A program made the position numbers and the translations under genes. This document shows positions 35,414 through 44,009 of a DNA stretch of 64,000 nt, piece by piece (within the stretch, counting starts at the first letter, position 1; each line of letters starts with the position of its first letter). Under the pieces are notes generated by a model that searched no databases, had not been told where the DNA came from, and saw only the letters and a list, made by a program, of their open reading frames with translations. Source of the stretch: Citreicoccus inhibens (lineage in GTDB: Bacteria; Myxococcota; Myxococcia; Myxococcales; Myxococcaceae); assembly GCF_019039035.1 (NCBI RefSeq), contig NZ_JAHNZT010000043.1, positions 1-64,000 on the forward strand. Direction: 5' to 3'.

Positions 35414-37000
35414 TCAGGGCACGGGACCCGCGAACGAGGTGAAGAACGGGGGCCGCTTCAGATTCGCGCCGCAGGCGGGGGACAGCCCGTCCACGCTCCC
35501 GCGCGACAGCACCTCCGACATGAGCGTGCGCGCGCACTCCGCGGCCACCGTGTTGTGCCCCACGCCCGGCACCACCACATGCAGCGAATGGCTCAACGTG
35601 CGCTTCGCCTCCTCGGCCCACGGTGGCGGCGTCACGGGGTCCAACTCGCCGGAGAGCAGCAGCGTGGGCACCGCCGACACCACCGGCTCGCGATACCCCG
35701 ACGGCAGCGTCGCCTTCGGCCAGCGCGAACAGACCTCCAGCACCGAGCGCGGCGAGTCCGCGCCGAACCACGTGCCCCGCGCCTCGCGCTCGGCATCCGC
35801 CACGCTGAAGAAGGGCGCGTCCTCGGCGCAGACCACCGCGAAGAAGAGGCCCGGGCTCATCGACTTCTCCAGCGCCCGCCCACCGCCGAACGCCAGCGCG
35901 GCCAGCGGCGCCCAGTCCTCTCGCGTCGCGCGGTCCAGCATCAACGGGACCAGCGCGGCCTGCTCCGGGCTGTACAGCAGCGAGAACACCTCCGCGAGGA
36001 AGGCGCGGCGCGTGAGGGTGAAGTCCTCGGGAACACCGGTGAGCGGATGCGCGACGCGGGCCTTCGCGGGCGTGGCCTCCAAGCGCGCGAGCAGCGCCTC
36101 CGTGCGCGCCCGCAGCGCCGGGTACGCCGCCGAGCACGCCACATCCTGCTCACACTGCGCCAGCAGCGCGTCCAGCGCACGCTGCCCGTCGCGTGCGGCA
36201 TACAGCGGCAGGTACAGCCCCATGGGCGCCACGCCATCGAGGATGGCCGTGCGCACGCGCTCCGGATGCTGGCGCATGTACACGAGCGCCGCCCGCGTGC
36301 CGTACGACACGCCCCAGAGGTTCACCCGCGCATAGCCCAGCGCCTGGCGCACATCGTCCAGGTCATCCATGGCGATGGAGGTCGTGTAGAGGCGCACGTC
36401 CGCGTCCCAGCCCGCGCGGCAGCGCTGCATGGCCTCGGCGTCACCCCGGTCATCGAAGCGCGCGGCCAACGAGGACCGAGCACCGCTGAGCGCGTCACAC
36501 CGCAGCGGATTCGAGTCCCCCGTACCGCGCGAGTCCACCAACACGATGTCTCGGTGGCGGCGGATCTGCTCCAGCACCGGCAGCACCCCGGAGCGCGAGG
36601 CCGCCTGCCCCGGCCCTCCCGCCAGCACGAACAGCGGATCCGCCTCCGCCTGCGCGGACAACGCGGGCACCACCACCACGTGCAGGGGAATCTTCCGTCC
36701 CGTCCGCGTGGCCCGGTCCTCGAAGACCTCGTAGGTCCCACACTGGGCCGGCGCCGAGGTGCCCTCCAATCGACACGGGGTCAGCCGCACCCGGCGCTCG
36801 CCCTCCGCGCCGCCCGCCGGGCGCGCGCACGCGGACACCTCGATGACCCCCAGGACGAGGAGCCCCAGCGCCCACAGCCATCCACCTCGGCGACGCGAGA
36901 CACCGGAGGGCGCGGCGCGAGGTGGATGCAAGCAGGGGTGCGAATTGATGCCACCTGACACGGGCGTCGACCTCCATCGCGGAGCGGGGACACGCCGCAT
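35414..37000 (-). CDS. Exported alpha/beta hydrolase, TAP-like peptidase
   Basis: About 528 residues. After a hydrophobic segment with lipobox-like VSAC comes an alpha/beta hydrolase with oxyanion region VLAGGPGQAASRSG, nucleophile elbow GVSYGTR, and a C-terminal TAP-like domain bearing the Asp in LLLSGELDPVTPP and His in VVPGVGHNTVA. These match tripeptidyl-aminopeptidase / prolyl-aminopeptidase relatives (S33). It should act in the periplasm or outside on peptides. ATG 37000 is the only start that keeps the signal and avoids the divergent gene; the signal then lies some 35 residues in, so the true start may be later, at a non-ATG codon. Confidence 0.82.
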   Translation of the reverse strand: MRRVPAPRWRSTPVSGGINSHPCLHPPRAAPSGVSRRRGGWLWALGLLVLGVIEVSACARPAGGAEGERRVRLTPCRLEGTSAPAQCGTYEVFEDRATRTGRKIPLHVVVVPALSAQAEADPLFVLAGGPGQAASRSGVLPVLEQIRRHRDIVLVDSRGTGDSNPLRCDALSGARSSLAARFDDRGDAEAMQRCRAGWDADVRLYTTSIAMDDLDDVRQALGYARVNLWGVSYGTRAALVYMRQHPERVRTAILDGVAPMGLYLPLYAARDGQRALDALLAQCEQDVACSAAYPALRARTEALLARLEATPAKARVAHPLTGVPEDFTLTRRAFLAEVFSLLYSPEQAALVPLMLDRATREDWAPLAALAFGGGRALEKSMSPGLFFAVVCAEDAPFFSVADAEREARGTWFGADSPRSVLEVCSRWPKATLPSGYREPVVSAVPTLLLSGELDPVTPPPWAEEAKRTLSHSLHVVVPGVGHNTVAAECARTLMSEVLSRGSVDGLSPACGANLKRPPFFTSFAGPVP

Positions 37001-37085
37001 AGCATCGCCCCACGTCACGCGCACCTGCCGCTCCCGCCTCCTGACCTTGAATCCCGAGCCACCGCGGTCCGTCGGTGGTACGCCC

Positions 37086-37928
37086 ATGCTCATGAAGAAA
37101 CGCTCGCTCCTGGTCCTGTTCGTTCTGGCCGTCACGACGCTCGCCGGCTGCGCATCGCTCCAGAACATGATGAAGAACGCGTTCAAGAAGCCGCGCATCA
37201 GCTTCAAGACCGCGCGCCTCGCGGACGCCTCGCTGTCCAACGCCACCGTCAACCTGGTGTACGAGGTGGAGAACCCCAACGGCTTCGGCCTGGAGCTCGC
37301 CTCGGTGAGCTACGCCTTCTTCGTCGAGGGCAAGCAGGTGGTGGCCGGCTCCCCGCCCAAGGGCCTGGACCTCAAGGCCCACGGCAAGAGCGAGCTGGTC
37401 TTCCCCGCCAACGTGAAGTTCGCGGACATCGTCCCGGTGGTGGAGACCTTCCTCAACAAGGACCAGGCCGCGTACAAGGCTCAGGGCAGCGTGGGCATCC
37501 AGACGCCCATCGGCGTGCTGACCTTCCCCCTGGAGAAGGAAGGCACCTTCGAGGTGCCCAAGATTCCGCACGTAGAATTCCAGGCGCCACACATCACCCA
37601 GGTGGGCCTGACCAGCGCCACGGTGGAGTTCCCCCTGGCCATCACCAACCGAAACAGCTTCGCGCTGCCCATCGCCAATATCTCGGGCGCGTTGAAGGTC
37701 GCCGGCGCGGACGTCGGAACCCTCTCCACTGGAAATCTGGGCTCCCTCGACGGCAGCGGGACGCGACAGGTCCGCCTGCCCCTCACCATCAACCTGACCC
37801 GCGCTGCCGCCGCCGCCCTCGCGGTCCGAGCCGGCGGCAATACACAGGTGCGTCTGGACGGCCGGTTGACCTCCGACACCCAGTCCGTGCCCCTGAACCT
37901 CACCCAGTTGGTCAACTTTATTAAGTAG
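37086..37928 (+). CDS. LEA type 2 family lipoprotein
   Basis: A 280-residue lipoprotein: MLMKKRSLLVLF, then lipobox LAGC. Two tandem LEA_2 (water-stress-like) beta domains follow, the first at about 45-140 (LVYEVENPNGFGLELASVSYAFFVEG), the second at about 165-270 (EFPLAITNRNSFALPIANIS). The N-P/R-N-G/S-F pattern is typical. LEA_2 proteins in bacteria are surface or periplasmic and often act in desiccation or lipid transfer; the role here is unknown. ATG 37086 follows GGTGG; the ATG two codons later is equally possible. Only 85 bases separate it from the divergent hydrolase gene. Confidence 0.85.
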   Translation: MLMKKRSLLVLFVLAVTTLAGCASLQNMMKNAFKKPRISFKTARLADASLSNATVNLVYEVENPNGFGLELASVSYAFFVEGKQVVAGSPPKGLDLKAHGKSELVFPANVKFADIVPVVETFLNKDQAAYKAQGSVGIQTPIGVLTFPLEKEGTFEVPKIPHVEFQAPHITQVGLTSATVEFPLAITNRNSFALPIANISGALKVAGADVGTLSTGNLGSLDGSGTRQVRLPLTINLTRAAAAALAVRAGGNTQVRLDGRLTSDTQSVPLNLTQLVNFIK

Positions 37929-38030
37929 AAAGCCCGACCCCGGACGAGGCGAGCGGGGAGTCCCCCGCTTGCGGAGTTGTCCTCAGCTTCAGGAGCCGTT
38001 AGCGTTGCGGCGCCCACCGGGGTGTCAACC

Positions 38031-38423
38031 ATGAGACGAATCCTCTTCAAGTCCAAGATTCACCGAGCAACCGTGACCCAGGCGGACCTGGACTACGAGG
38101 GCTCGGTCACCATTGACCGGAACCTGCTGCACGCGTCCGACATCCTTCCGTACGAGAAGGTTGCTATCTGGAATGTGACGCGCGGAACACGACTGGAGAC
38201 CTACGCACTCGAAGGTGAGGCAGGCTCTGGTGTTATCTGTATCAATGGCGCCGCAGCCCACCTGAACCAGCCGGGCGACCTCGTCATCATCGCCACCTTC
38301 GCGGAGGTCGAGGAGTCGGAGCTGGCCGGTTGGAAGCCCACCGTTGTCTTCGTGGACGCGAAGAACCGGCAGGTCAAAGGCATCACCGAGGAAGTCCCCG
38401 GTCCTGCCCGCCGTAGCGCCTGA
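38031..38423 (+). CDS. panD: Aspartate 1-decarboxylase
   Basis: A 130-residue PanD. The self-processing site YEGS (Gly24-Ser25) is at the canonical position; Ser25 becomes the catalytic pyruvoyl group. [32 protein letters not shown] and the ITEEV tail are family features. It makes beta-alanine from aspartate for pantothenate and coenzyme A. The other pan genes are not here. The ATG at 38031 fits the invariant spacing to Gly24. Confidence 0.96.
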   Translation: MRRILFKSKIHRATVTQADLDYEGSVTIDRNLLHASDILPYEKVAIWNVTRGTRLETYALEGEAGSGVICINGAAAHLNQPGDLVIIATFAEVEESELAGWKPTVVFVDAKNRQVKGITEEVPGPARRSA

Positions 38424-38526
38424 AAACCTGTGTGCTTTGCCGGGCCCGAGGGGTCTGCCATGCTCCTCGCCGTTCTCTTCTTCCAGAAGGGCGCGCGTCA
38501 GGCGCGGGCCCGGAGGCACTGATTCG

Positions 38527-38970
38527 ATGAGGCGGATGTGGATGGGCGTCGGCGCCGGCGCGCTGTGGCTGTCGGCCTGCACTCACGAGTCGTCCTTTCG
38601 ACGCGACCCCAACGACGAGGACGCCCTCACCACGAACATCCCCGTCGTGAAGGCGCCCGCCTCCACTCGGTGCGCCGCGCACGGGAAGTCCTCCGTGCGC
38701 GCGTCGTGTGACGAAGCCCTCTACCTGGGAACCGAGTACACCCGCCGGCTCGCGGTGGGCGACGAGGTCTGCCTGGAGGGCGGCTACGGTGAGCAGGTCG
38801 GCCCCGCCTGCAAGGCGCGCGCGGCCATCATCGACACCGACACCAACATGGTGAAGCTCGAGGTGCGGAGCGCCAAGCCGGACTCGCGTTGGTTCAACGC
38901 GGAGATGCGGCACGCCTGGTACGAAGAAGGCGCGTTGGTGGACCTCTATCTGGCCGAGCGGGGTTACTAG
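38527..38970 (+). CDS. Hypothetical Cys-containing lipoprotein
   Basis: A 147-residue protein with lipobox LSAC (near residue 17) and four further Cys (TRCAAHGKSSVRASC, DEVCLEGG, GPACKARA), consistent with two disulfides in an exported domain. No family recognised. It is followed after 30 bases by the EcsC-like gene. Confidence 0.7.
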   Translation: MRRMWMGVGAGALWLSACTHESSFRRDPNDEDALTTNIPVVKAPASTRCAAHGKSSVRASCDEALYLGTEYTRRLAVGDEVCLEGGYGEQVGPACKARAAIIDTDTNMVKLEVRSAKPDSRWFNAEMRHAWYEEGALVDLYLAERGY

Positions 38971-39000
38971 AAGGACCGTCCGCGCTCCGAGGAGAGGCAC

Positions 39001-39636
39001 ATGGCACTCTACGATTCCGTGACCGAGCGACTTGGCTTCATGAAGAAGCTGTCGCCCGCCGAGCTGAAGAAGCTCGCGTCGATGCGGCTGTCGGACCTGG
39101 TCCAACAGGAGGTCGCGCGCGCCAAGGTGCGGGTGGCGAACCTGGAGAAGCGCTACCCCTCCGCGGCCACGCGTGAGCTGGCGCAGCGCCTCATCGACGA
39201 GAAGAAGAACCTGGCCAGCATGGTGGGCGGCATCAGCGGCGTCTTTGGCCTGGTATCGCTGCCGGCGGACCTGCTGTTCATGGCCTACCTCCAGCTCGTC
39301 CTCCTGACGGACGTCGCCACGCTCTACAAGGCGAACCTCAAGACGGAGCGAGCGCGCGGCGAGCTGTTGGACTTGTTCGGCTACGCCAACGGCCTGGGCC
39401 CGCTGCATCGCACCGGCCCCAAGGTCATGGGCAAGCTGGCCGCCATCATGCTGGAGCGCGGAGGCATGGCCACGCTGGGACGCGCCATGCCCCTGGTCGC
39501 GGCGCCCATCACCGCCTACTTCAACAACCAGCACATTCAAATGGTGGGGGAGCAGGCGCTGCGCTTCTATGAGGGCTTCGACAAGGCGCACGCCAAGGCG
39601 AAGGTCCATCAACAGAAGAAGGCAGCAGGAAGCTGA
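39001..39636 (+). CDS. EcsC-like protein
   Basis: A 211-residue helical protein with GISGVFGLVSLPADLLFMAYLQLVLLTDVATLY in the middle, the glycine-proline-Asp hydrophobic segment typical of EcsC-like proteins. The flanks are charged helices (KVRVANLEKRYPSAATRELAQRL). EcsC proteins are associated with the membrane; their role is unknown. GAGGAG lies before the ATG. The C-terminus is Lys/Gln-rich. Confidence 0.6.
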   Translation: MALYDSVTERLGFMKKLSPAELKKLASMRLSDLVQQEVARAKVRVANLEKRYPSAATRELAQRLIDEKKNLASMVGGISGVFGLVSLPADLLFMAYLQLVLLTDVATLYKANLKTERARGELLDLFGYANGLGPLHRTGPKVMGKLAAIMLERGGMATLGRAMPLVAAPITAYFNNQHIQMVGEQALRFYEGFDKAHAKAKVHQQKKAAGS

Positions 39637-39701
39637 CACGGCCCCGAGGCCCTCCTGGCCGTCGGACCGATATGCCACCTTGACTGTGGCGTTCTGGAGG
39701 T

Positions 39702-39721
39702 GCGGGACATTCCAGTCCCGC
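39702..39721. promoter_or_regulatory. Perfect dyad upstream of the MarR gene
   Basis: GCGGGAC-ATTCCA-GTCCCGC is an exact 7-bp inverted repeat with a 6-base spacer, 63 bases before the MarR-family start at 39784. A -35-like TTGACT lies at 39680-39685, inside a second, weaker dyad GCCAC/GTGGC (39674-39690). The arrangement suits an operator over a promoter, most simply for autoregulation. Confidence 0.45.
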
Positions 39722-39783
39722 GATACGGGTCGCCAGGGCATCCGCGGGCCGGCGGGGAGCCCAGGCCCCCGAGAGATGGAGAC

Positions 39784-40353
39784 ATGAAGATGTCGGAGCT
39801 CTCGGCGGAAGTGCGGGTGCAGGTGGCGCGGCTGCGCAACCTGCTGGTGGATGTTGCCCGCTGTGGCGCGCTGGCCAGTCCCCTGTCGTCCCTGCCCCAT
39901 GCGGACGTGGAGCCCTTGGAGCTGCAGGCCCTGTGGTGGCTCCGCGCGGAGAGCCTGCTGCCCGTCAACGTCCTCGCGGACCGATTGGGCGGCATGGCCA
40001 TGCCACGCCTGAGCCGGCTGTTGGATCGACTGGAGGATGCCGGGCTCGTGCGCCGCGAGCGCTCGGTGCGCTACGACCGGCGCCGCGTGCGCGTGCGGCT
40101 GACGGACAAGGGCCGCGCCCTCGCGGACGAGGCGGACTCCGTCGTCCAGGAGCGCATGGCCCGGCTGCTGGCGCCCCTCGGCGGAGAGGTGCGCAGCGCG
40201 CTCGTGGACATGCTGGAGCTCTGGGTGGAAGCGCTGGGACACAAGATTCGCGCGGACGCGCTCGCCGCCAACGAGAACGCCGAGTGCGAAGAAGCCGCTC
40301 CCGCGCCCGTGGAGATGACGGCCGGCGTGGAGCTGGCGGCCAGCCCCGCCTGA
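39784..40353 (+). CDS. MarR-family transcriptional regulator
   Basis: About 189 residues. The winged helix is visible: LELQALWWLRAESLLPVNVLADR, recognition helix GGMAMPRLSRLLDRLEDAGL and the wing RSVRYDRRRVRVRLTDKGRALA. The C-terminal tail is rich in Ala and Glu. Start at 39784 follows GGAG; a longer frame has no support. The dyad at 39702-39721 is a plausible operator. No clear target gene adjoins it: EcsC-like ends upstream, and the next gene is convergent. Confidence 0.88.
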   Translation: MKMSELSAEVRVQVARLRNLLVDVARCGALASPLSSLPHADVEPLELQALWWLRAESLLPVNVLADRLGGMAMPRLSRLLDRLEDAGLVRRERSVRYDRRRVRVRLTDKGRALADEADSVVQERMARLLAPLGGEVRSALVDMLELWVEALGHKIRADALAANENAECEEAAPAPVEMTAGVELAASPA

Positions 40354-40371
40354 GGACCGCGAGTCGGTCCT

Positions 40372-42105
40372 CTACCACCGCACCTCGATGCGCCCGGACC
40401 GCAGGCACTCCGCCGCGGCCTCGCGCTCCCAGGACGCATGTCCGCTCGCGCCCACCTCCACGTGGAGCGCGCTCCCCTTCACTCGGCCCAGCCGCCACCG
40501 GCCCTCCGCGTCGGTGTGTCCGCGCAGCGGCGGCAGCGAGGCCACCTCCCCCGCCGCGGTCACCTCGGCGCCGTACACCGGCCGCCCTCCCTCGGTGACG
40601 ACCACCTCGCAGGGCACGCCCTCATCCCCCAGCCTGGGCGAGACCGCGCCCTCCAGGTCCGCGGCATTCAGCGAGACAGCCGGGCTCGGCGTCACCGACA
40701 CGGACGAGGTCGCGATGAGCACGCGGTAGGTCCCCGGCGACGTGAGCGACACCGCGAGGCCCTCGGGCTCCGGCAGGAACGCCTCCGCCGCCACATCGCG
40801 CCACGCCCCCGCATCGTCCCGCCGTTGCAACGCATACACGGGAAAGGGCGCCTGGGCCCGGGCCGCGAGCTGGCCTCGCGTGAAGCCATCCAGTTGCAAG
40901 AGCAACCAGCGATACGCTGGCACCCTCCAGGCTTCCTCCGCCTCCGTGTGGCCAGCGGTCGGGGTGAAGGTGAAGGCCCAGCGCGCGGGTGCGACGGGTC
41001 GGCCTCGCGAGGGCTCCGGCACCCGCAACGTGAAGCGCGTGGGCCGCCACGCGGGCAGCTCTGGCGCGAGGAAGCGCCCATCTGGCTCCACCGTCAGGGC
41101 ATGTCCTCCCGGCAGCTCCACCACCGCACCGGGCGGCGCACGGGACGCGTCCCCCAGCGTCACACGGCCATGCAATGTGACGGTGCCCGCCATTCCCCCG
41201 GGGAACAGGCGATCCGCGTCCAGCGTCACGGGCTCGATGCGGCCCTCGCGCAGCGGCACCTCCACGGGCCCCGCCTCCTGCCCCGAGCGGGCTCGCAGCC
41301 AGATGCGCACAAGCCGGTCTGGAGGCAGCGGCGCGAGCACGGTGTCCTGCCCCAGCGAAACAGGCAGCGGCGAGCCATCCCGCAACGCGGACGCGAGCAC
41401 GGGCGCCGCCAGCCGCACCAAGGTCAGCCATGCGCTGGCCCGCTCGGCCTCGGCCGGCTGGGCATCCACGCCGCGCGTCACGCGGAGGGAGAATGGACCC
41501 GCGTCAGCGTGCGTGCTCAAGAGGCGCACCCGCACGCCCGTGGGCGGCGTCGCGCGCAGCACGCCCAGGTCCACCCCGCCCGAGCGCGGTGGCGCACCCG
41601 ACATCCAGTCGCCAGTCCACGACGTCCCATCCTCCTCCCACGCGAGCACGCGGTAGCGCGGCGCGGAAGGCACGTCCACGGGCCCCAACTCGCCGCCGCT
41701 CGCGGTGGGCGTGACGACGACGGGCGACCACGTCGAGACATTGGCCAACTCCTCCAGCCGCGAGGGGCCCGCGCGCTCCCCTTCGCGCCGAGCCCGCTCC
41801 CAGGTGAGGCGATCCGCCTCCGAGACGAAGGCCACGCCCAAGCGCGCCTCGCCTCGGAATGGATGGTCTCCGGCCAGCGTCGCGCGCAATCGAAGCCCTG
41901 GAGGTACGGGCGCCTCGGCGCGCGGCGAAGGCGTGCTCGCGACCGGCGCCGCCGCGGGCTCGCTCGCGGAGACACCGTCGGCATGACGAGCCCCAGGCAG
42001 GGCGAGCCATCCCGCCAGCAGCAGGCAGCCCACCCCCACGCTCAGCAGGGCGATGAGACGGCCGCGCCTCAATCCGTATCGCTGGTGGAATACAAAGACA
42101 TCCAC
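40372..42105 (-). CDS. Membrane-anchored protein with carboxypeptidase-regulatory-like repeats
   Basis: About 577 residues. One N-terminal membrane helix (about 17-38, LIALLSVGVGCLLLAGWLAL), an Ala/Pro-rich linker (about 45-70), and then a series of beta-sandwich stretches, several with G-x-V-V-x-V/G-x-x-V-x-x-A patterns; the last (about 500-570: CEVVVTEGGRPVYGAEVTAAG, GHTDAEGRWRLG) is a clear carboxypeptidase regulatory-like unit. Such proteins are exported and structural. The visible start is a GTG that overlaps the previous gene by 37 bases; a TTG at 42072 overlapping the previous stop is an alternative. Confidence 0.65.
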   Translation of the reverse strand: MDVFVFHQRYGLRRGRLIALLSVGVGCLLLAGWLALPGARHADGVSASEPAAAPVASTPSPRAEAPVPPGLRLRATLAGDHPFRGEARLGVAFVSEADRLTWERARREGERAGPSRLEELANVSTWSPVVVTPTASGGELGPVDVPSAPRYRVLAWEEDGTSWTGDWMSGAPPRSGGVDLGVLRATPPTGVRVRLLSTHADAGPFSLRVTRGVDAQPAEAERASAWLTLVRLAAPVLASALRDGSPLPVSLGQDTVLAPLPPDRLVRIWLRARSGQEAGPVEVPLREGRIEPVTLDADRLFPGGMAGTVTLHGRVTLGDASRAPPGAVVELPGGHALTVEPDGRFLAPELPAWRPTRFTLRVPEPSRGRPVAPARWAFTFTPTAGHTEAEEAWRVPAYRWLLLQLDGFTRGQLAARAQAPFPVYALQRRDDAGAWRDVAAEAFLPEPEGLAVSLTSPGTYRVLIATSSVSVTPSPAVSLNAADLEGAVSPRLGDEGVPCEVVVTEGGRPVYGAEVTAAGEVASLPPLRGHTDAEGRWRLGRVKGSALHVEVGASGHASWEREAAAECLRSGRIEVRW

Positions 42106-42932
42106 ACCGGCGCGTGGTCCGAGATACGCGTCACGAAGTCCAAGGTGTCTTCGACGTAGTCTCGGCCCGCGCTGGAGAACTCCGTCACGTACGCGTCCTG
42201 CAACCAGAAGTGGTCATACGCGCTCGCGAACCCGCCCGAGGAGTTGAGCGTGGTGGGCGTGTTCAGCTTGCACGACACAGCGGGGACCGTGGCCTTCAGC
42301 GGAGCCCAGGCCGCCGCGGTGCCCGCCTGGTTGTGGTCGCCCAAGAGGATGACGTCCTGGTCCGTGTCGCTCTCGGCCTGCACGGCCTCGAACACGGGCT
42401 GGATGGCCATGGCCTCTGCCTTGCGGTCCGCGGTCGTGCCAAACACGGTGTGCCAGTTGAGGAACGTGTAGTCCTCCCCCGTGGGCACGTGGCGGACCTT
42501 GACGATTTGCGGCTCGCGCTCGAACACATCGTCCACGTCGTCCCAGACCGTGGAGGACACCAGTTCCACCATGTCCGCGCGGTACAGCACCGCGTAGGCC
42601 TCCTTGTAGGACGAGCGCCCCAGGAGCGGCGTCACCACCGCCGTCCACGCCACCCCCGACACCTGCGTCAGCGACTGCGCGATGCCCTGGGCCGCCGAGG
42701 CGTTCATCACCTCTTGGAGGAACACGAGGTCGCAGCCCGCGCTGGACGTGCTCGCGGACCCGAACTGATTCCAAATCTGCTGGGCATCATCCTGGTAGGT
42801 CTGCTCCGCGGCCCACCCCTCGTGCCGCAGGTTCCAGCTCACCACCCGCAGGTAGGAGCCCGCCTGCGCGAGCGTGGGTACGGCGAACACGGCCAACACC
42901 ACGGCGCGCAACACCAACGACGGCAGTCGCAT
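42069..42932 (-). CDS. Exported endonuclease/exonuclease/phosphatase family protein
   Basis: About 287 residues. A classical signal peptide (MRLPSLVLRAVVLAVFAV, cleavage near AQA-GS) leads into an EEP domain with the family's active-site blocks: VVSWNLRHEG, LVFLQEVMNA (metal-binding Glu), LNWHTVFGT, LGDHNQAG and RISDHAPVWMSL (catalytic Asp-His). It should be an extracellular or periplasmic metal-dependent nuclease or phosphodiesterase, related to bacterial secreted DNases. ATG 42932 is preferred because it gives the best signal peptide and has GAGG upstream; a longer start is at 42947. Confidence 0.82.
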   Translation of the reverse strand: MRLPSLVLRAVVLAVFAVPTLAQAGSYLRVVSWNLRHEGWAAEQTYQDDAQQIWNQFGSASTSSAGCDLVFLQEVMNASAAQGIAQSLTQVSGVAWTAVVTPLLGRSSYKEAYAVLYRADMVELVSSTVWDDVDDVFEREPQIVKVRHVPTGEDYTFLNWHTVFGTTADRKAEAMAIQPVFEAVQAESDTDQDVILLGDHNQAGTAAAWAPLKATVPAVSCKLNTPTTLNSSGGFASAYDHFWLQDAYVTEFSSAGRDYVEDTLDFVTRISDHAPVWMSLYSTSDTD

Positions 42933-43078
42933 GAACAGGAACCTCATCGGATGGGCCCAGGACCTCGGCATCCATCTTCTGAATCCCCTGCTCGGTCAGC
43001 AATCCTCTTTCTCGCAACAACACGCAAAAGCAGCCAGTCGCGACGGACTGGAGGACGGGGTGCGTTGCGTCAGACCGA

Positions 43079-43114
43079 GAGACTCCCGCGGCCGTGCGGG
43101 CCCACGGGAGTCTC
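43079..43114 (-). terminator. Hairpin after the thioredoxin gene
   Basis: GAGACTCCCG (43079-43088) pairs perfectly with CGGGAGTCTC (43105-43114) around a GC-rich loop, nine bases past the thioredoxin stop codon. There is no T-run, but position and strength suit a terminator. Confidence 0.65.
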
Positions 43115-43122
43115 GGAGCGCA

Positions 43123-43500
43123 TCAGGCCTTGGGGGTCTCGTTCGCGCGCCGCTCGGCCATCTCGCGGCGGACTTCCTCCATGTCCAGGGCGCGCACCTG
43201 ACGAATCAGGTCATCCAGCGCCGCGGCCGGGAGCGCTCCCGGCTGCTCGAACAGGAGGATGCCGTCGCGGAACGCCATCAGCGTCGGGATGGAGCGAATC
43301 TCGAACGCGCCCGACAACTCCGGCTGCGCGTCCGTATCAATCTTCCCGAAGACGATGTCCGGATGGACACCCGACACAGACTCGAAGGTGGGCGCGAACG
43401 CGCGGCACGGGCCACACCAGGCCGCCCACCAGTCCAAGAACACGATGCCCTTGGACACCGTCTCCTTGAAGTTCTCCTTCGTGATTTCCACCGTCGCCAT
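43123..43500 (-). CDS. Thioredoxin-family protein
   Basis: A 125-residue thioredoxin: WWAAWCGPCRAFAP with the redox pair Cys29-Cys32 in the CGPC of true thioredoxins, and the cis-Pro in RSIPTLMAF (about 77). A charged C-terminal helix (about 100-125, VRREMAERRANE) is an extra 15 residues over the short thioredoxins. It has no signal peptide, so it is a cytoplasmic disulfide reductase. It lies 36 bases behind the FKBP gene on the same strand. Confidence 0.93.
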   Translation of the reverse strand: MATVEITKENFKETVSKGIVFLDWWAAWCGPCRAFAPTFESVSGVHPDIVFGKIDTDAQPELSGAFEIRSIPTLMAFRDGILLFEQPGALPAAALDDLIRQVRALDMEEVRREMAERRANETPKA

Positions 43501-43536
43501 GACGGACCTTCCTTCCCGGGCACGCCGGGGGCAGTG

Positions 43537-43860
43537 CTAGCGGACCTCGAGCAGCTCCACCTCGAACAGGAGCGTCGAGTTGGGCGGGATGACAGGCGGG
43601 AAGCCGCGGGAGCCGTAGCCCATCTCGGGGGGAATGGTGAGCTTGCGCACACCGCCCACCTTCATGCCGGCCACGCCCTTGTCCCAGCCCTGGATGACCT
43701 GGCCCGCGCCGAGCTTGAACGTGAAGCCCTGCCCACGGTCCCGGCTGCTGTCGAACTTGGAGCCATTGGTCAGCGTCCCCACGTAGTGCACCGTGACGGA
43801 CTTGCCCGCCGTCGCCTCGGTCCCCGTGCCCACCTTCACGTCTTCCAGCTTCAACGTCAT
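43537..43860 (-). CDS. FKBP-type peptidyl-prolyl isomerase
   Basis: A 107-residue single-domain FKBP: GKSVTVHYVGTLTNGSKFDSS, GAGQVIQGWDKGVAGMKVGG, and IPPEMGYGSRGFPPVIPPNSTLLFEVEL. All the active-site aromatic and Asp residues of the family (Tyr in HYVG, Phe/Asp in KFDSS, Trp in QGWDKG, Tyr in MGYG) are present. Cytoplasmic folding helper. AGAGGAG precedes the ATG. Likely cotranscribed with thioredoxin. Confidence 0.95.
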   Translation of the reverse strand: MTLKLEDVKVGTGTEATAGKSVTVHYVGTLTNGSKFDSSRDRGQGFTFKLGAGQVIQGWDKGVAGMKVGGVRKLTIPPEMGYGSRGFPPVIPPNSTLLFEVELLEVR

Positions 43861-43937
43861 GCTCGCGGCTCCTCTGGATTCAACGCCGAAGGACCCACTT
43901 TAACGCGGAGTCTCGGCGGCCGCCGCTCCCAAGCGAG

Positions 43938-43978
43938 CAGCGGCGCGGCCCCGTTGGATTCCGGGCACCGCGCCGCTG
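43938..43978 (-). terminator. Hairpin after the outer-membrane protein gene
   Basis: CAGCGGCGCGG (43938-43948) pairs with CCGCGCCGCTG (43968-43978), 11 bp with a 19-base loop, starting 32 bases past the stop of the upstream gene. Probably ends that transcript before the FKBP gene. Confidence 0.6.
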
Positions 43979-44009
43979 TCTCTACCAGGGAACACGCCAG
44001 GGCTGGCGC

